Source of the DNA: Scleromatobacter sp039920745
GTDB taxonomy: Bacteria; Pseudomonadota; Gammaproteobacteria; Burkholderiales; Burkholderiaceae_C
Length of the DNA stretch: 64,000 nucleotides
Assembly: GCA_039920745.1 (NCBI GenBank)
Contig: JBDSDD010000061.1
Location: forward strand, 8,715 to 72,714
Reading direction: 5' to 3'
The notes beneath the pieces were generated by a model that saw only the letters and a list, made by a program, of their open reading frames with translations, was not told where the DNA came from and did not search any database. The position numbers were made by a program, and so were the translations under genes. Below are positions 39,527 through 48,384 of this stretch, piece by piece. How positions within the stretch are numbered: position 1 is the stretch's first letter; each line of letters opens with the position of its first letter.

Positions 39527-40309
39527 ATGTCCGACGCCCACATCCGACTCGAGCCCACCGACGCGCTGGGCATCGCCACGCTGCGCATCTCCAACCCGGG
39601 CAAGATGAACGCGCTGAGCCTGGCCATGTGGCGCGAGCTGCGCGCGGTGTTCGACGCCGTGCAGCACGCCGACGAGCCACCGCGCGTGATCGTCGTGCGC
39701 GGCGCCGAGCGCGAGTTCGTCGCCGGCGCGGACATCGAGGAGTTCCCGCAGTTCCGCTTCGAGCCCGAGTCGCTCGCCGCCTACCACGAGGACATCGTCG
39801 CGCCGGCGCTGCACGCGATGCTCGACTGCGACGTGCCGCTGATCGCCCACATCGAGGGCGCGTGCATCGGCGGCGGCCTGGAGATCGCCGCCTGCTGCGA
39901 CCTGCGCCTGTGCGAGCCCAACAGCCGCTTCGGCGTGCCCATCGCCCGACTGGGCTTCCCGATGGCGCCGGCGGAGGTCGAGATCGTCTCGCACATCGTC
40001 GGCCAGACACTGCTGCGCGAGCTGTTGATCGAGGCCCGACTGATGGGCGCCGCCGAGGCCCACGAGCGCGGCGTCGTCACCCGCGTGGTCGACGTCGACC
40101 AGCTCGAGGCCGAGGTGCGCCGCGTCGCCGAGAACATCGCCGGCCTGTCGCCGCAGGCCATGCGCCTGAACAAGCGCGTGCTGCGCGCCTTCGCCCGCCC
40201 CAGCTTCAGCGAGCCCGCGGAGCGCGCCGCGCACTACGCGTACGCCGATTCGGACGAGCACCGTGAAGGGTTGAACGCGTTCATCGAGAAGCGTCCCGCA
40301 AAATTTTGA
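39527..40309 (+). CDS. enoyl-CoA hydratase/isomerase family protein
   Basis: A 260-residue crotonase-fold enzyme. The CoA oxyanion-hole segments GAEREFVAGADIEEF and IEGACIGGGLEIAACCDLRLC are clear, with Glu in the second matching one catalytic position. It likely hydrates or isomerises an acyl-CoA. The last codon and stop (TTTTGA) lie at the edge of a GC-rich tandem repeat. A malonyl-CoA synthetase gene follows after about 275 bp of repeat and spacer, so a shared acyl-CoA pathway is plausible. Confidence 0.92.
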   Translation: MSDAHIRLEPTDALGIATLRISNPGKMNALSLAMWRELRAVFDAVQHADEPPRVIVVRGAEREFVAGADIEEFPQFRFEPESLAAYHEDIVAPALHAMLDCDVPLIAHIEGACIGGGLEIAACCDLRLCEPNSRFGVPIARLGFPMAPAEVEIVSHIVGQTLLRELLIEARLMGAAEAHERGVVTRVVDVDQLEAEVRRVAENIAGLSPQAMRLNKRVLRAFARPSFSEPAERAAHYAYADSDEHREGLNAFIEKRPAKF

Positions 40310-40471
40310 GCCCCCACGCTCGCTGGCGCTCACTGCCCCCCGAGGGGGCGCTCCGCGACGGGCCCGGCGGAGCCGGTTCCCGCGAGGTTTTGAGCCCCCA
40401 CGCTCGCTAGCGCTCGCTGCCCCCCGAGGGGGAGTTCCGCAACGGGCCCGGCGGAGCCGGTTCCCGCGCTC
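40304..40471. repeat. two tandem copies of an 84-bp GC-rich repeat
   Basis: Units 40304-40387 and 40388-40471 both start TTTTGAGCCCCCACGCTCGCT, contain the palindromic core CCCCCCGAGGGGG and end CCCGGCGGAGCCGGTTCCCGCG. They differ at about nine positions. CCGGCGGAGCCGG and the CCCC/GGGG core can each form stem structures. A third, diverged copy lies inside the UvrA paralogue gene. This is a dispersed element of the kind common in Comamonadaceae-related genomes; it may act as a bidirectional terminator or transcript stabiliser. Confidence 0.85.
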
Positions 40472-40585
40472 CCTTGGACTGCTGATCGGGCGTTCGAGCG
40501 GCGGCGCCGGGAAGGGTTCAGCGGCGGCGCAAAATGGGGTAGAGCGTTTGTGGCTCGCAGGCGTTGAACAGGAAACCACCCTCTC

Positions 40586-42166
40586 ATGGCGAATGCCAAT
40601 CTTTACGCGCGGCTGCGTCCGTTCTTCCCGGAGCTGCTGGACGACATCGCGATCGAGACCGCCGACGCCCCGGGCGGCCACGACGGCCATGCGGCCTTCG
40701 TGCCGCAGCACTACACGTGGCGGGACCTGGAGCGGGGCAGCGCGCGCATGGCCAACCTGTTCGCCGACCTCGCGCTGCCCGCCGGCGCGCGGGTGCTGGT
40801 GCACGCGGACAAGTCGGTCGAGGCCGTGATGCTGTACCTGGCCACGCTGCGCGCCGGGCTGGTCTACGTGCCGCTCAACACCGCCTACCAGGCGAGCGAG
40901 GTCGAGTACTTCGTCGCCAACGCCGCACCAGCGCTGGTCGTCTGCGCGCCGCGCAACTTCCCGTGGGTCAGCCGGCTCGCGTTCGCGCACGCAACGCGCA
41001 TGGTGCTGACGCTGGGCGACGACCGCAGCGGCAGCCTGCTCGAGCGCGCCGCACGCATGAGCGACGAGTTCGACACCGTGGCGCGCGCTGCCGATGACGT
41101 CGCCGCCATCATCTACACCAGCGGCACCACCGGCCGCAGCAAGGGCGCGCAGCTGACGCACGGCAACCTGTTCGCCAACGCCGACGTGCTGCACTCGTTC
41201 TGGCAATGGAAGACGGGTGGTCCCGGCGAAATCCCGCGCGACGTGCTGATCCACGCGCTGCCGATCTTCCACGTGCACGGCCTGTTCGTGGCGCTGCACG
41301 GCGCGCTGCGCGCCGGCGCGAAGATGATCTGGTTCCACCGCTACGACCCGCTGGCGACGATCGCGCGCCTGCGCGACGCGAGCGTGTTCATGGGCGTGCC
41401 GACGCTGTACGTGCGCATGCTCGCGCAGCCGGGGCTCACCGCGTCCGCGTGCACGGCGATGCGGCTGTTCATCAGCGGCTCCGCGCCGCTGCTGGCCGAC
41501 ACCTTCGCCGCGTGGCGCGAGCGCACGGGCCACACGATCCTCGAGCGCTACGGCATGAGCGAGACGGTGATGCTCACGTCCAACCCGTACCGCCCCGAGA
41601 GCGCGCGCCAGGGCGGCACGGTCGGCGCCGCGCTGCCCGGCGTCGGCCTGCGCGTGCGCGACGACCAGGGCCGCGCCTGCGCGACGGGCGAGATCGGTGG
41701 CATCGAAGTGAAGGGGCCCAGCATCTTCGCGGGCTATTGGCAGATGCCGGAGAAGACGCGCGAGGAGTTCACCGCCGACGGCTGGTTTCGCACCGGCGAC
41801 GTCGGGCGCGTCGATGCGGCTGGCGTGCTGACGCTGATCGGTCGCAGCAAGGACTTGATCATCAGCGGCGGCTTCAACGTCTATCCAGCCGAGATCGAAG
41901 GCCGCATCAACGACCTGCCCGGCGTGGCCGAATCAGCGGTCGTCGGCGTGCCACACGCGGACTTCGGCGAAGCCGTCGTCGCACTGGTGGTGCCGCGTGC
42001 CGGTGTGGCGCTGGCGCCTGCGGAGATCATCGCGACGCTCAAGTCCACCATCGCGCACTTCAAGGTGCCCAAGCACGTGCGCCTCGTCGACGCGCTGCCG
42101 CGCAACGCGATGGGCAAGGTTCAGAAGAAGCTGCTGCGCGAAGAGCTCGCGACGCTGTTCGCATGA
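40586..42166 (+). CDS. matB: malonyl-CoA synthetase-like acyl-CoA ligase
   Basis: A 526-residue adenylate-forming enzyme. The AMP-binding P-loop IIYTSGTTGRSKGA, HALPIFHVHGLF, RYGMSETVM (A5) and GWFRTGDVGRVD (A7) are present, with the catalytic Lys in the C-terminal NAMGKVQKK (A10). HVHGLF and ERYGMSET match MatB, which activates malonate to malonyl-CoA; other short dicarboxylate or acyl substrates remain possible. Its stop overlaps the start of a small cysteine-rich gene (ATGA), so the genes are coupled. Confidence 0.88.
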   Translation: MANANLYARLRPFFPELLDDIAIETADAPGGHDGHAAFVPQHYTWRDLERGSARMANLFADLALPAGARVLVHADKSVEAVMLYLATLRAGLVYVPLNTAYQASEVEYFVANAAPALVVCAPRNFPWVSRLAFAHATRMVLTLGDDRSGSLLERAARMSDEFDTVARAADDVAAIIYTSGTTGRSKGAQLTHGNLFANADVLHSFWQWKTGGPGEIPRDVLIHALPIFHVHGLFVALHGALRAGAKMIWFHRYDPLATIARLRDASVFMGVPTLYVRMLAQPGLTASACTAMRLFISGSAPLLADTFAAWRERTGHTILERYGMSETVMLTSNPYRPESARQGGTVGAALPGVGLRVRDDQGRACATGEIGGIEVKGPSIFAGYWQMPEKTREEFTADGWFRTGDVGRVDAAGVLTLIGRSKDLIISGGFNVYPAEIEGRINDLPGVAESAVVGVPHADFGEAVVALVVPRAGVALAPAEIIATLKSTIAHFKVPKHVRLVDALPRNAMGKVQKKLLREELATLFA

Positions 42167-42375
42167 CGCCCACGCCCGGCTACCGCTCGACGACTTGCCC
42201 GCGCTGCGGCAGGCCGTTCGCCTGCGGCGTCGATGCCAACCGCGCCACGCCGTGCTTCTGCGCGTCCTATGCGTTGGGTGCCGAGCGGCTCGCTGAACTG
42301 CGCGCCAAGTGGTCGGATTGCCTGTGCGCCGACTGCCTGGCCACGCTGGCCAACGATGCGGAGCGGGCCGCATGA
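42163..42375 (+). CDS. cysteine-rich CWC family protein
   Basis: A 70-residue protein with eight cysteines in the order CPRCGRPFACG, CFCA, CLCADC, which matches the cysteine-rich CWC family named for its conserved residues. It is probably zinc-binding; function unknown. It is coupled by ATGA to the upstream ligase and by an overlapping ATGATG to the downstream HAD gene. It starts on the ATG at 42163. Confidence 0.85.
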   Translation: MTPTPGYRSTTCPRCGRPFACGVDANRATPCFCASYALGAERLAELRAKWSDCLCADCLATLANDAERAA

Positions 42376-43073
42376 TGTCGCCGTTGCACCGGGTCACCGC
42401 GATCACGCTGGACCTCGACGACACCCTGTGGCCCGTGCGGCCCACGCTGATCGCCGCCGAGAAGGTGCTGGCCGGCTGGCTGCGCACCCACGCCCCAGCC
42501 ACCGCGCAGGCCACGCCGCCGGCCGCGATGTTGGCGCTGCGCACCGAGGTGGCCGCCGCGCATCCGCACTGGGCGCACGATCTGAGCGCGATCCGCCTCG
42601 AGACGATCCGCCGCGCGTTGCGCAGGAACGGCGACGACCCGGCACTGGCCGAGACGGCGTTCGATGCCTTCTTCGAGGCTCGCCACGCCGTCGCGCTCTA
42701 CGACGACGTGCTGCCGGGCCTGGCGCGCCTCGCGTCGCGCTACCGGCTGGTCGCGGTCAGCAACGGCAATGCCGAGGTGCACCGGATCGGGCTCGAGCGC
42801 TTTTTCTCGGGCTCGGTATCGGCGCGCCTGCACGGCGCGGCCAAGCCGGATCCGTCGATCTTTCGGGCAGCCTGCGAGGCCGCGAACGCGCCGCCACACC
42901 AGGTGCTGCACCTGGGCGACGACCTGGCGGCCGATGTGGACGGCGCGCTGGCTGCCGGCCTGCACGCGGGCTGGATCTGCCGTCCGGATGGTGCGCACGC
43001 GAGCGCGGATCCGCGTGCGGGCGCGCACCGGTTCGCCGACCTCCTCGAGGTCGCGACGGCGCTGGGCGTCTAG
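42372..43073 (+). CDS. HAD-superfamily hydrolase
   Basis: A 233-residue phosphatase-like enzyme. HAD motif I TLDLDDTLWPV (nucleophile and acid/base Asp), motif II VAVSNGN, motif III lysine in GAAKPDPSIF and motif IV HLGDDLAADVDGA are all present, with a helical cap between I and II. YjjG/YigB-like nucleotidase activity or another small phosphatase is likely. It begins at ATGATG overlapping the CWC gene's stop; either ATG could serve. It ends the operon before a hairpin at 43080. Confidence 0.92.
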   Translation: MMSPLHRVTAITLDLDDTLWPVRPTLIAAEKVLAGWLRTHAPATAQATPPAAMLALRTEVAAAHPHWAHDLSAIRLETIRRALRRNGDDPALAETAFDAFFEARHAVALYDDVLPGLARLASRYRLVAVSNGNAEVHRIGLERFFSGSVSARLHGAAKPDPSIFRAACEAANAPPHQVLHLGDDLAADVDGALAAGLHAGWICRPDGAHASADPRAGAHRFADLLEVATALGV

Positions 43074-43079
43074 AAACAA

Positions 43080-43104
43080 CACAGCCGGCACGCAGCCGGC
43101 TGTG
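43080..43104. terminator. hairpin between convergent HAD and gspC genes
   Basis: CACAGCCGGC and GCCGGCTGTG form a perfect 10-bp stem with a 5-nt loop in the 55-bp space between two convergent genes. There is no clear T-run on the plus side, so it is a probable but imperfect bidirectional terminator. Confidence 0.7.
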
Positions 43105-43128
43105 ATTCGGGGGGGACGCGGACGCCGC

Positions 43129-43818
43129 TCACTGCTGCAGCGGCGGTGCCTCGGTCTGGTCGGGCGGCTGCGCCACGCGCGACGGCGCCACGCCGTTCTG
43201 GGCGCCCTGGAAGCCGCCCCGGCCGATGGGACGCGACACGCTGCCGCGGCCGGGCATGCCGTTGGGCGCGCCGCCCTGGCCAGGGAACTGCGGCTGGGCG
43301 AGGCGCTGCGCGTTCTCGGCCTGCAGCCGCTGCATCTGCACCTGCGCCGGGTCGGGCTGCGACGTGGCCGGCTGCAGCGAGCCGGTCTCGGCCGCGGCGG
43401 GTTCGGGCAGTTGCAGCGAGAACGAGGTCGGGCCGCCGCTGGGGCCGAACTCCGCGCCGCGCTTGCTGACGGCCAGCAGCGCGGTGTTGCCGTCCAGCGT
43501 GGCACCCACGCGCCAAGTGCGCGCCGGCGCGTCATCGATCTGCACCACGGCGAAGCCATTGCCTGCCGCGCCGTTGGGCGCTGCGATGACACCCACCAGC
43601 TTGAAGCGCGAGCTTTCGGCCGGGGGGGTGTTGGTGGCCACCGTGGGCACGATGATGGCGCCGAACAGTCGTTCCATCGGCCCATTGGCCGCGATCGCCT
43701 GCGGGGCCTGCGCCCCAGGGGGCACCGGCCGCGTGGCGGCGAAGATCTTCAGGCTCCAGAAAGCGGCACTTGCCGCCACCAGGGCCCAGACGAAAAAGCC
43801 AGTCCAGCGGGAACTCAT
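43129..43818 (-). CDS. gspC: type II secretion inner-membrane protein GspC
   Basis: A 229-residue bitopic inner-membrane protein. A membrane segment (about residues 8-27) is followed by a homology region (about 45-125: MERLFGA...FKLVGVIAA...GNGFAVVQIDDAPARTWRVG) that contacts the secretin N0 domain. The C-terminal part is Pro/Gln/Gly-rich and lacks the PDZ domain of many GspC proteins. The ATG at 43818 is preferred over one six codons upstream, because the region is shared with the divergent gspG. It is the only gsp gene on this strand. Confidence 0.85.
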   Translation of the reverse strand: MSSRWTGFFVWALVAASAAFWSLKIFAATRPVPPGAQAPQAIAANGPMERLFGAIIVPTVATNTPPAESSRFKLVGVIAAPNGAAGNGFAVVQIDDAPARTWRVGATLDGNTALLAVSKRGAEFGPSGGPTSFSLQLPEPAAAETGSLQPATSQPDPAQVQMQRLQAENAQRLAQPQFPGQGGAPNGMPGRGSVSRPIGRGGFQGAQNGVAPSRVAQPPDQTEAPPLQQ

Positions 43819-43870
43819 GCGCGGATTATGATTCAAGACTTGGTGGCATTTGGCCTATTGGAACCCTTTC

Positions 43871-44305
43871 ATGAATCAAGCCCTCATCGCACGACGCCAT
43901 TCGCGTGGCTTCACGTTGCTCGAACTGATGGTCGTGATCGTCATCATCGGCGTGCTCGCGGCGTTGATCGCACCCAGCGTCCTGCGCCACGTTGACGAGG
44001 CCAAGATCACGGCTGCCAAGTCCGACATCAGCACATTGATGAACCAGATCAAGGTCTACAAGCTGGACAATGGCCGCTATCCCAGTTCGGACCAGGGCCT
44101 GCAGTCGCTGGTCGCCAAGCCGACCAGCGGCAGCGTCCCGAACAACTGGAAGTCCTATCTCGACAAGCTGCCCGAAGATCCCTGGCACCACCCTTACCAA
44201 TACGCCAACCCGGGCGTGCACGGAGAAATCGATGTGTTCAGTCTTGGTGCCGACGGGCAGCCCGGCGGCGAAGGCAACGACGCGGACATCGGCTCCTGGG
44301 AATAG
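43871..44305 (+). CDS. gspG: type II secretion major pseudopilin GspG
   Basis: A 144-residue major pseudopilin that forms the T2SS pseudopilus. After a short basic leader (MNQALIARRHSRG) comes the prepilin-peptidase site G/FTLLELMVVIVIIGVLAALIAP with Glu+5. The GspG core DISTLMNQIKVYKLDNGRYPSSDQGLQSL and the calcium-site region near the C-terminus (DVFSLGADGQPGGEGNDADI) are textbook. It is the first gene of the main operon; the next pseudopilin gene overlaps its end. Confidence 0.97.
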   Translation: MNQALIARRHSRGFTLLELMVVIVIIGVLAALIAPSVLRHVDEAKITAAKSDISTLMNQIKVYKLDNGRYPSSDQGLQSLVAKPTSGSVPNNWKSYLDKLPEDPWHHPYQYANPGVHGEIDVFSLGADGQPGGEGNDADIGSWE

Positions 44306-44759
44306 GCGGGGCCGGCTAGCGGCCGGTTTCACGCTGCTGGAGCTGATGGTCGTGGTGGTGATCGTGGCGATTGCCAGTGCAGCGGTCGTGGTGTCCCTGC
44401 GCGACCGCTCGCAGACAAAGCTCGAAGAAGAGGGCGCGCGCCTGTCCGCGCTGCTCGAGGCCGCCCGCACGCAATCGCGCATCGTCGGCACCGAGGTGCG
44501 CTGGCAGCCGCTGAGCACCGGCGGCTTCCAGTTCCTGGGCCTGCCGGCGCTGGCCGCCAATGCGCTGCCGTCGCACTGGCTCGACTCGGACACCACCGCC
44601 GCCGTCGTCGGCACCCTGCAACTGCGCCTCGGCCCCGAGCCGCTGCTGCCGGCGCAGCGCGTGGTGCTGCACCTGGGCGGGCGCGAGATCGCGGTCGGCA
44701 CCGACGGGTTGTCGCCGTTCGAGATCGTCACCGCCAGCGACCAGGTGGCCGCCAAATGA
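44247..44759 (+). CDS. gspH: type II secretion minor pseudopilin GspH
   Basis: A minor pseudopilin of up to 170 residues. The prepilin site AAG/FTLLELMVVVVIVAIASAAVV begins just after the gspG stop, so the start must lie inside the end of gspG. GTG at 44247 (or TTG at 44244) is the nearest in-frame start and would give a leader of about 25 residues; no ATG is available close by and no ribosome site is clear. The C-terminal region (LGGREIAVGTDGLSPFEIV) fits GspH. The stop overlaps the gspI start. Confidence 0.85.
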   Translation: MPTGSPAAKATTRTSAPGNRRGRLAAGFTLLELMVVVVIVAIASAAVVVSLRDRSQTKLEEEGARLSALLEAARTQSRIVGTEVRWQPLSTGGFQFLGLPALAANALPSHWLDSDTTAAVVGTLQLRLGPEPLLPAQRVVLHLGGREIAVGTDGLSPFEIVTASDQVAAK

Positions 44760-45130
44760 ACGCACGCCACGCCGCGCGAGCCCAGGGCTTCACGCTGATC
44801 GAGGTGATGGTCGCGCTCGCGATCGTCGCCATCTCGCTGGCCGCCGGCGCACGCGCCGCGAGCTCGGTCGTCAACACATCGCAGCGCCTGTCCGACGTCG
44901 TGCTCGCGCAGTGGTGCGCGGACAACCAGTTGACCGAGCTGCGGCTCGCGGGCCAGTTGCCGGCGGTGGGCAAGTCGCCGTTCAGCTGCGTGCAGCTGGG
45001 GCGCAACTTCAAGGGCACGATCAAGGTGACGCCGACGCCCAATCCGAGCTTCCGCCGCGTCGACGCGATCGTCGCCAACGACGACGACCGCGAGCTGCTG
45101 ACGATCTCCACCGTGATGACGCCGCACTGA
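44756..45130 (+). CDS. gspI: type II secretion minor pseudopilin GspI
   Basis: A 124-residue minor pseudopilin that nucleates the pseudopilus tip with GspJ and GspK. Leader MNARHAARAQG is followed by FTLIEVMVALAIVAISLAA with Glu+5, then WCADNQLTELRLAG, a GspI hallmark. It is coupled to gspH by an ATGA overlap and to gspJ by TGATG. Confidence 0.93.
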   Translation: MNARHAARAQGFTLIEVMVALAIVAISLAAGARAASSVVNTSQRLSDVVLAQWCADNQLTELRLAGQLPAVGKSPFSCVQLGRNFKGTIKVTPTPNPSFRRVDAIVANDDDRELLTISTVMTPH

Positions 45131-45756
45131 TGGCCGCCGCCTCTTCTTCGCGCCGCGCAGCGGGCTTCACGCTGATCGAAGTGATGGTCGCGCTCGTGAT
45201 CATGGCGATCATGGCGGCCATGGCGTTCCGCGGCATCGACGCCGTGATGCGGGCCAAGGACTCGGCGCTGTCGTCCACCGACCGCACGCTCAAGCTCAAC
45301 ACGGGCATGTCGCAGTTCGAGTACGACGTGTCGCAGATCGTCGACAGCAAGGTGGTGCCGCAAGCGGTGATGTTCGACGGCGCCACGCTGCGCATCGCGC
45401 GCCGCACGCCCGACGGCATCCAGCTGGTGCTGTGGACGCTGCAGGACCGGCGCTGGCAGCGCTGGGCCAGCGGCTCGTTCATCCACATGTCCGAGCTCAC
45501 CGACGCGTGGATGCGCAGCCAGCAATGGGACGCGATCAGCGGCAACGCCGTGACGGTGCTCGACAACGTCGACTCGTTCCAGGTCTACATCTGCAACCCC
45601 GAAAACCTCGCGACCAAGGGCTGCAGCTGGAACAACGTGCAGTCGACGCAGGGGGCGCACGCAGCCAGCGCGGTCGTGCAGTCGGACGCGATCCGCATCT
45701 CGCTCAAGGTGTCCGCCGGCGAGATCACGCGCGAGAAGGAGCTGCCGCGATGGTGA
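45130..45756 (+). CDS. gspJ: type II secretion minor pseudopilin GspJ
   Basis: A 208-residue minor pseudopilin. Leader with SRRAAG is followed by FTLIEVMVALVIMAIMAAMAFRGIDAV; the GspJ pattern (FEYDVSQIVDSKVVPQAVMFDG; LVLWTLQDRRWQRW) follows. The ATG shares an A with the gspI stop (TGATG), and the end overlaps the gspK start by 7 nt. A longer upstream frame is only read-through of gspI. Confidence 0.93.
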   Translation: MAAASSSRRAAGFTLIEVMVALVIMAIMAAMAFRGIDAVMRAKDSALSSTDRTLKLNTGMSQFEYDVSQIVDSKVVPQAVMFDGATLRIARRTPDGIQLVLWTLQDRRWQRWASGSFIHMSELTDAWMRSQQWDAISGNAVTVLDNVDSFQVYICNPENLATKGCSWNNVQSTQGAHAASAVVQSDAIRISLKVSAGEITREKELPRW

Positions 45757-46763
45757 GAGCCCTCAAGCGTCGCGGCCGCCAGGCCGGCGCGGCGATCCTG
45801 CTCGCGCTGCTGATCATGACGCTGGTGGCCACGCTGGCGGCCAGCATGGTGTGGCTGCAGTGGCGCGGCATCGAGGTCGAGGCCGCGGAGCGCGCACGCG
45901 CGCAGGCCGAATGGCTGCTCAACGCGTCGCTCGACTGGGGCAACCTGATCCTCAAGACGTCGATCCGCAACACCCATACCGAGGACGACCTGGGCCAGCC
46001 CTGGGCCACGCCGCTGGCCGAGACCAAGCTGTCGAGCTTTCTGTCGGCCGACGGCAACCATTCGGAGGACGGCGGACCGGAGGCCTATCTGTCGGGCCAG
46101 ATCACCGACGCCGAGGGCAAGTACAACCTCTACAACATCATCCTCGACCCGAGCAAGGGCGAGGAGATCAACCGGCTGAAGATCATCTGCTCGGCGATCG
46201 GCGTGCCGGTGGACACCGCGACGGCGATCGGTTCCGGCCTGCGCGGCAGCCATGACGCGCAGCAGAACATCTCGCAAGGCGTGCAGCCGACCACCGCGGT
46301 GCTGATGCCCGTTCAGATTGGCGACCTGGCTTGGTACGGCATCGACCCGAAGGTGCTCAAGCTGCTCGAACCCTTCGTCCAGTTGCTGCCGCCGGCCGCC
46401 GGGCAGCAACAGGCCATGACGACCATCAACGTGAACACGGCACCGGCCGAGGTGCTGATGGCGGCCATTCCCGTCATCAGCCGGGCCCAGGCCCAGCAGC
46501 TGATATTGGCGCGCCAGACCAACCCCTTCGCCGACTTGAACAAGGTCTGGCAGGCGCTCAACCTCCCCAATACGGGCCCGGTCCTGCCGGACGGGACGCC
46601 GCATCTCCAGGCCGGCGTCATCTCCTCCCACTTCGAGATCTTCGGCCAGCTGCGCTACGAACAGCACGTGATCCGCGAGCGCTCCGTGATCTATCGCCCC
46701 CCGAACCAGTACGCCGCGATCCAGGTGCTGCGCCGCGAGCGGATCCCGCCCGACGCGACATGA
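45750..46763 (+). CDS. gspK: type II secretion minor pseudopilin GspK
   Basis: A 337-residue protein, the large capping pseudopilin. The N-terminus RRGRQAGAAILLALLIMTLVATLAASMVW lacks the Glu+5, as is usual for GspK. A globular domain follows with SGQITDAEGKYNLYNII and a helix-hairpin-helix-like region (INVNTAPAEVLMAAIPVIS). The ATG at 45750 lies inside gspJ; a GTG follows at 45753. A gap of 256 bp separates it from gspL, unlike the tight spacing upstream. Confidence 0.93.
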   Translation: MVRALKRRGRQAGAAILLALLIMTLVATLAASMVWLQWRGIEVEAAERARAQAEWLLNASLDWGNLILKTSIRNTHTEDDLGQPWATPLAETKLSSFLSADGNHSEDGGPEAYLSGQITDAEGKYNLYNIILDPSKGEEINRLKIICSAIGVPVDTATAIGSGLRGSHDAQQNISQGVQPTTAVLMPVQIGDLAWYGIDPKVLKLLEPFVQLLPPAAGQQQAMTTINVNTAPAEVLMAAIPVISRAQAQQLILARQTNPFADLNKVWQALNLPNTGPVLPDGTPHLQAGVISSHFEIFGQLRYEQHVIRERSVIYRPPNQYAAIQVLRRERIPPDAT

Positions 46764-47019
46764 TTCGACGCGCCGCGATACCGCGAACAAGGGATTTCCT
46801 TCTGGCCCGGGCACCAAGTGTTGGCGTTTTCCCGCAGCGCCGTGTGACACAAAGTCGCCGGAACCGTCACCTTCACAGGCCACAATACGCCGCTTTGCCC
46901 CTGTGGACCCGCCCAGCGCCCCGGCGCCGGCCCGGGCCCTTGGTCGAAACGCCCCGCTGCCCCGCCCCGGGTGGCGTCCTGCCTTCACACGCAGGCTGTA
47001 AATTCGCCTTTCCTCACCC

Positions 47020-48261
47020 ATGTCCACGCTGATCATCCTGCTCGCAGCCCAGCCCCGGCTCGCTGCCCCGACGACCGCCGGCCATGTCGCGCCCGGCGAG
47101 TTCGACTACGTGCTGAGCGTGGACGGCCAGCGCGTGACCGAGCATGGACGCGCGGCCCCGGCGGCGCTCCCGCGCGCCGCCCTGGTGGTGGTGGTGCTGC
47201 GCCCGGGCGACGTCGCGTTCCAGCGCATCGCGATTCCCAAGGCGCCCGGGGCCAAGCTGCGCGCCGCGCTCGCCGGCGTGATGGAGGAAGGCCTGCTCGA
47301 GGACGAGGACGAGGTGCACCTGGCGCTCGCACCAGACGCCAAGGCCGGCGCCGAGCACTGGGTCGCCGTCGTCAACAAGCCGTGGCTGCGCGCGCAACTC
47401 GACGCGCTGGAGTTCGGCAATGTCGCGCTCGATCGCGCGGTGCCTTCGTGGTGGCCCGACCAGGGCGTCGCCGGCCACACCTTCCGCGAAGGCGGCCCCG
47501 ACGAGCCCGCGCAACTCGCCTGGCGCGACGATGCCGGCGTGCTGTGCGTGCCGCTTGCCAGCCCCATCTCGCGCGCGCTGCTCACGGCGTTGCCCGAGGA
47601 CACCGTCATTCGCTGGACGGCCACGCCCGAGACCGCGCTCGACGCGAGCGAGTTCGTCGGCATGCCGGTGGCCTCGGTCACCGACGAAGAGCAGGCGCTG
47701 CGCGCCGCGCGCTCCGGCTGGAACCTGCTGCAGTTCGAGCTCGCGCCGCAGCGCCGCGGCGTCAAGCTGGTGCGCGACATCGCCGCCCGCTTCGCGTTCG
47801 ACCCCGCCTGGCGCGTCACGCGCCTGGGCGTGGGCGCGCTGGTGGTCGTGACGCTGCTGGGCCTGAACATCCGCGCGTTCCAGGAAAGCCACCGCATCGC
47901 CGCCAAGAAGGCCGCGCTGACGACGACCGTGGGCGAGGCCTTCCCGAACCTGAAGACGATCTACGAGCCAGCAGCGCAGGCGCAAAAAGAGATCGACACC
48001 TTGCGCGCGGCCGCCGGCCACCCGAGCGACGGCGACATCGAGACGCTGCTGCAGGCCGCCGAGTCGGCCTGGCCGCAGAGCCACTCGCCAATCGACAACC
48101 TCAAGTTCGAGCCGGGTCGCCTGACGCTGCCCGCCAACGGCTGGTCGCCACCGGAAATCGAACGTTTCACCACCCAGCTGCGCGCCGCCAACGTCGACGT
48201 CCAGTCGAACCCGGGCAAGCTGGTGCTGAGCCATCGCCAGCCTTCGGCGAGGAGCAAGTAA
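47020..48261 (+). CDS. gspL: type II secretion assembly-platform protein GspL
   Basis: A 413-residue inner-membrane protein linking the ATPase GspE to the platform. The N-terminal cytoplasmic actin-like domain (about 25-265; LPEDTVIRW region) is followed by a membrane segment near residue 270-287 (VGALVVVTLLGLNIRAF) and a periplasmic ferredoxin-like domain (about 330-405). Its stop TAA overlaps the start of the first of two mini-ORFs (TAATG) that separate it from gspM. Confidence 0.9.
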   Translation: MSTLIILLAAQPRLAAPTTAGHVAPGEFDYVLSVDGQRVTEHGRAAPAALPRAALVVVVLRPGDVAFQRIAIPKAPGAKLRAALAGVMEEGLLEDEDEVHLALAPDAKAGAEHWVAVVNKPWLRAQLDALEFGNVALDRAVPSWWPDQGVAGHTFREGGPDEPAQLAWRDDAGVLCVPLASPISRALLTALPEDTVIRWTATPETALDASEFVGMPVASVTDEEQALRAARSGWNLLQFELAPQRRGVKLVRDIAARFAFDPAWRVTRLGVGALVVVTLLGLNIRAFQESHRIAAKKAALTTTVGEAFPNLKTIYEPAAQAQKEIDTLRAAAGHPSDGDIETLLQAAESAWPQSHSPIDNLKFEPGRLTLPANGWSPPEIERFTTQLRAANVDVQSNPGKLVLSHRQPSARSK

Positions 48262-48326
48262 TGAGCGACGCCCGGCCGCCCGAAGGCGCTCGCTCCGCAG
48301 TGCGCAGCACGAAGGTCGTCAAATGA
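48261..48326 (+). CDS. mini-ORF 1 in the gspL-gspM junction (21 residues)
   Basis: ATG at 48261 (overlapping the gspL stop as TAATG) opens a 21-codon frame starting MSDARPPEGARS and ending STKVVK, with the stop overlapping the next ATG (ATGA). It is the first copy of a 62-bp tandem repeat. There is no known homologue. Whether the peptide has a role, or the frame only carries ribosomes from gspL to gspM, cannot be said. Confidence 0.5.
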   Translation: MSDARPPEGARSAVRSTKVVK

Positions 48327-48384
48327 GCGACGCCCGGCCGCCAGCAGGCGCTCGCTCCGCAGTGCGCAGCACGAAGGGTTTCAA
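48261..48384 (+). repeat. tandem 62-bp repeat, two copies
   Basis: Units 48261-48322 and 48323-48384 differ at only a handful of positions. Both start ATGAGCGACGCCCGGCCGCC and contain GGCGCTCGCTCCGCAGTGC. The third repeat of the ATGAGCG start, at 48385, is the gspM start codon. Because 62 is not a multiple of 3, each unit closes its own short frame exactly on the next ATG. Confidence 0.9.
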
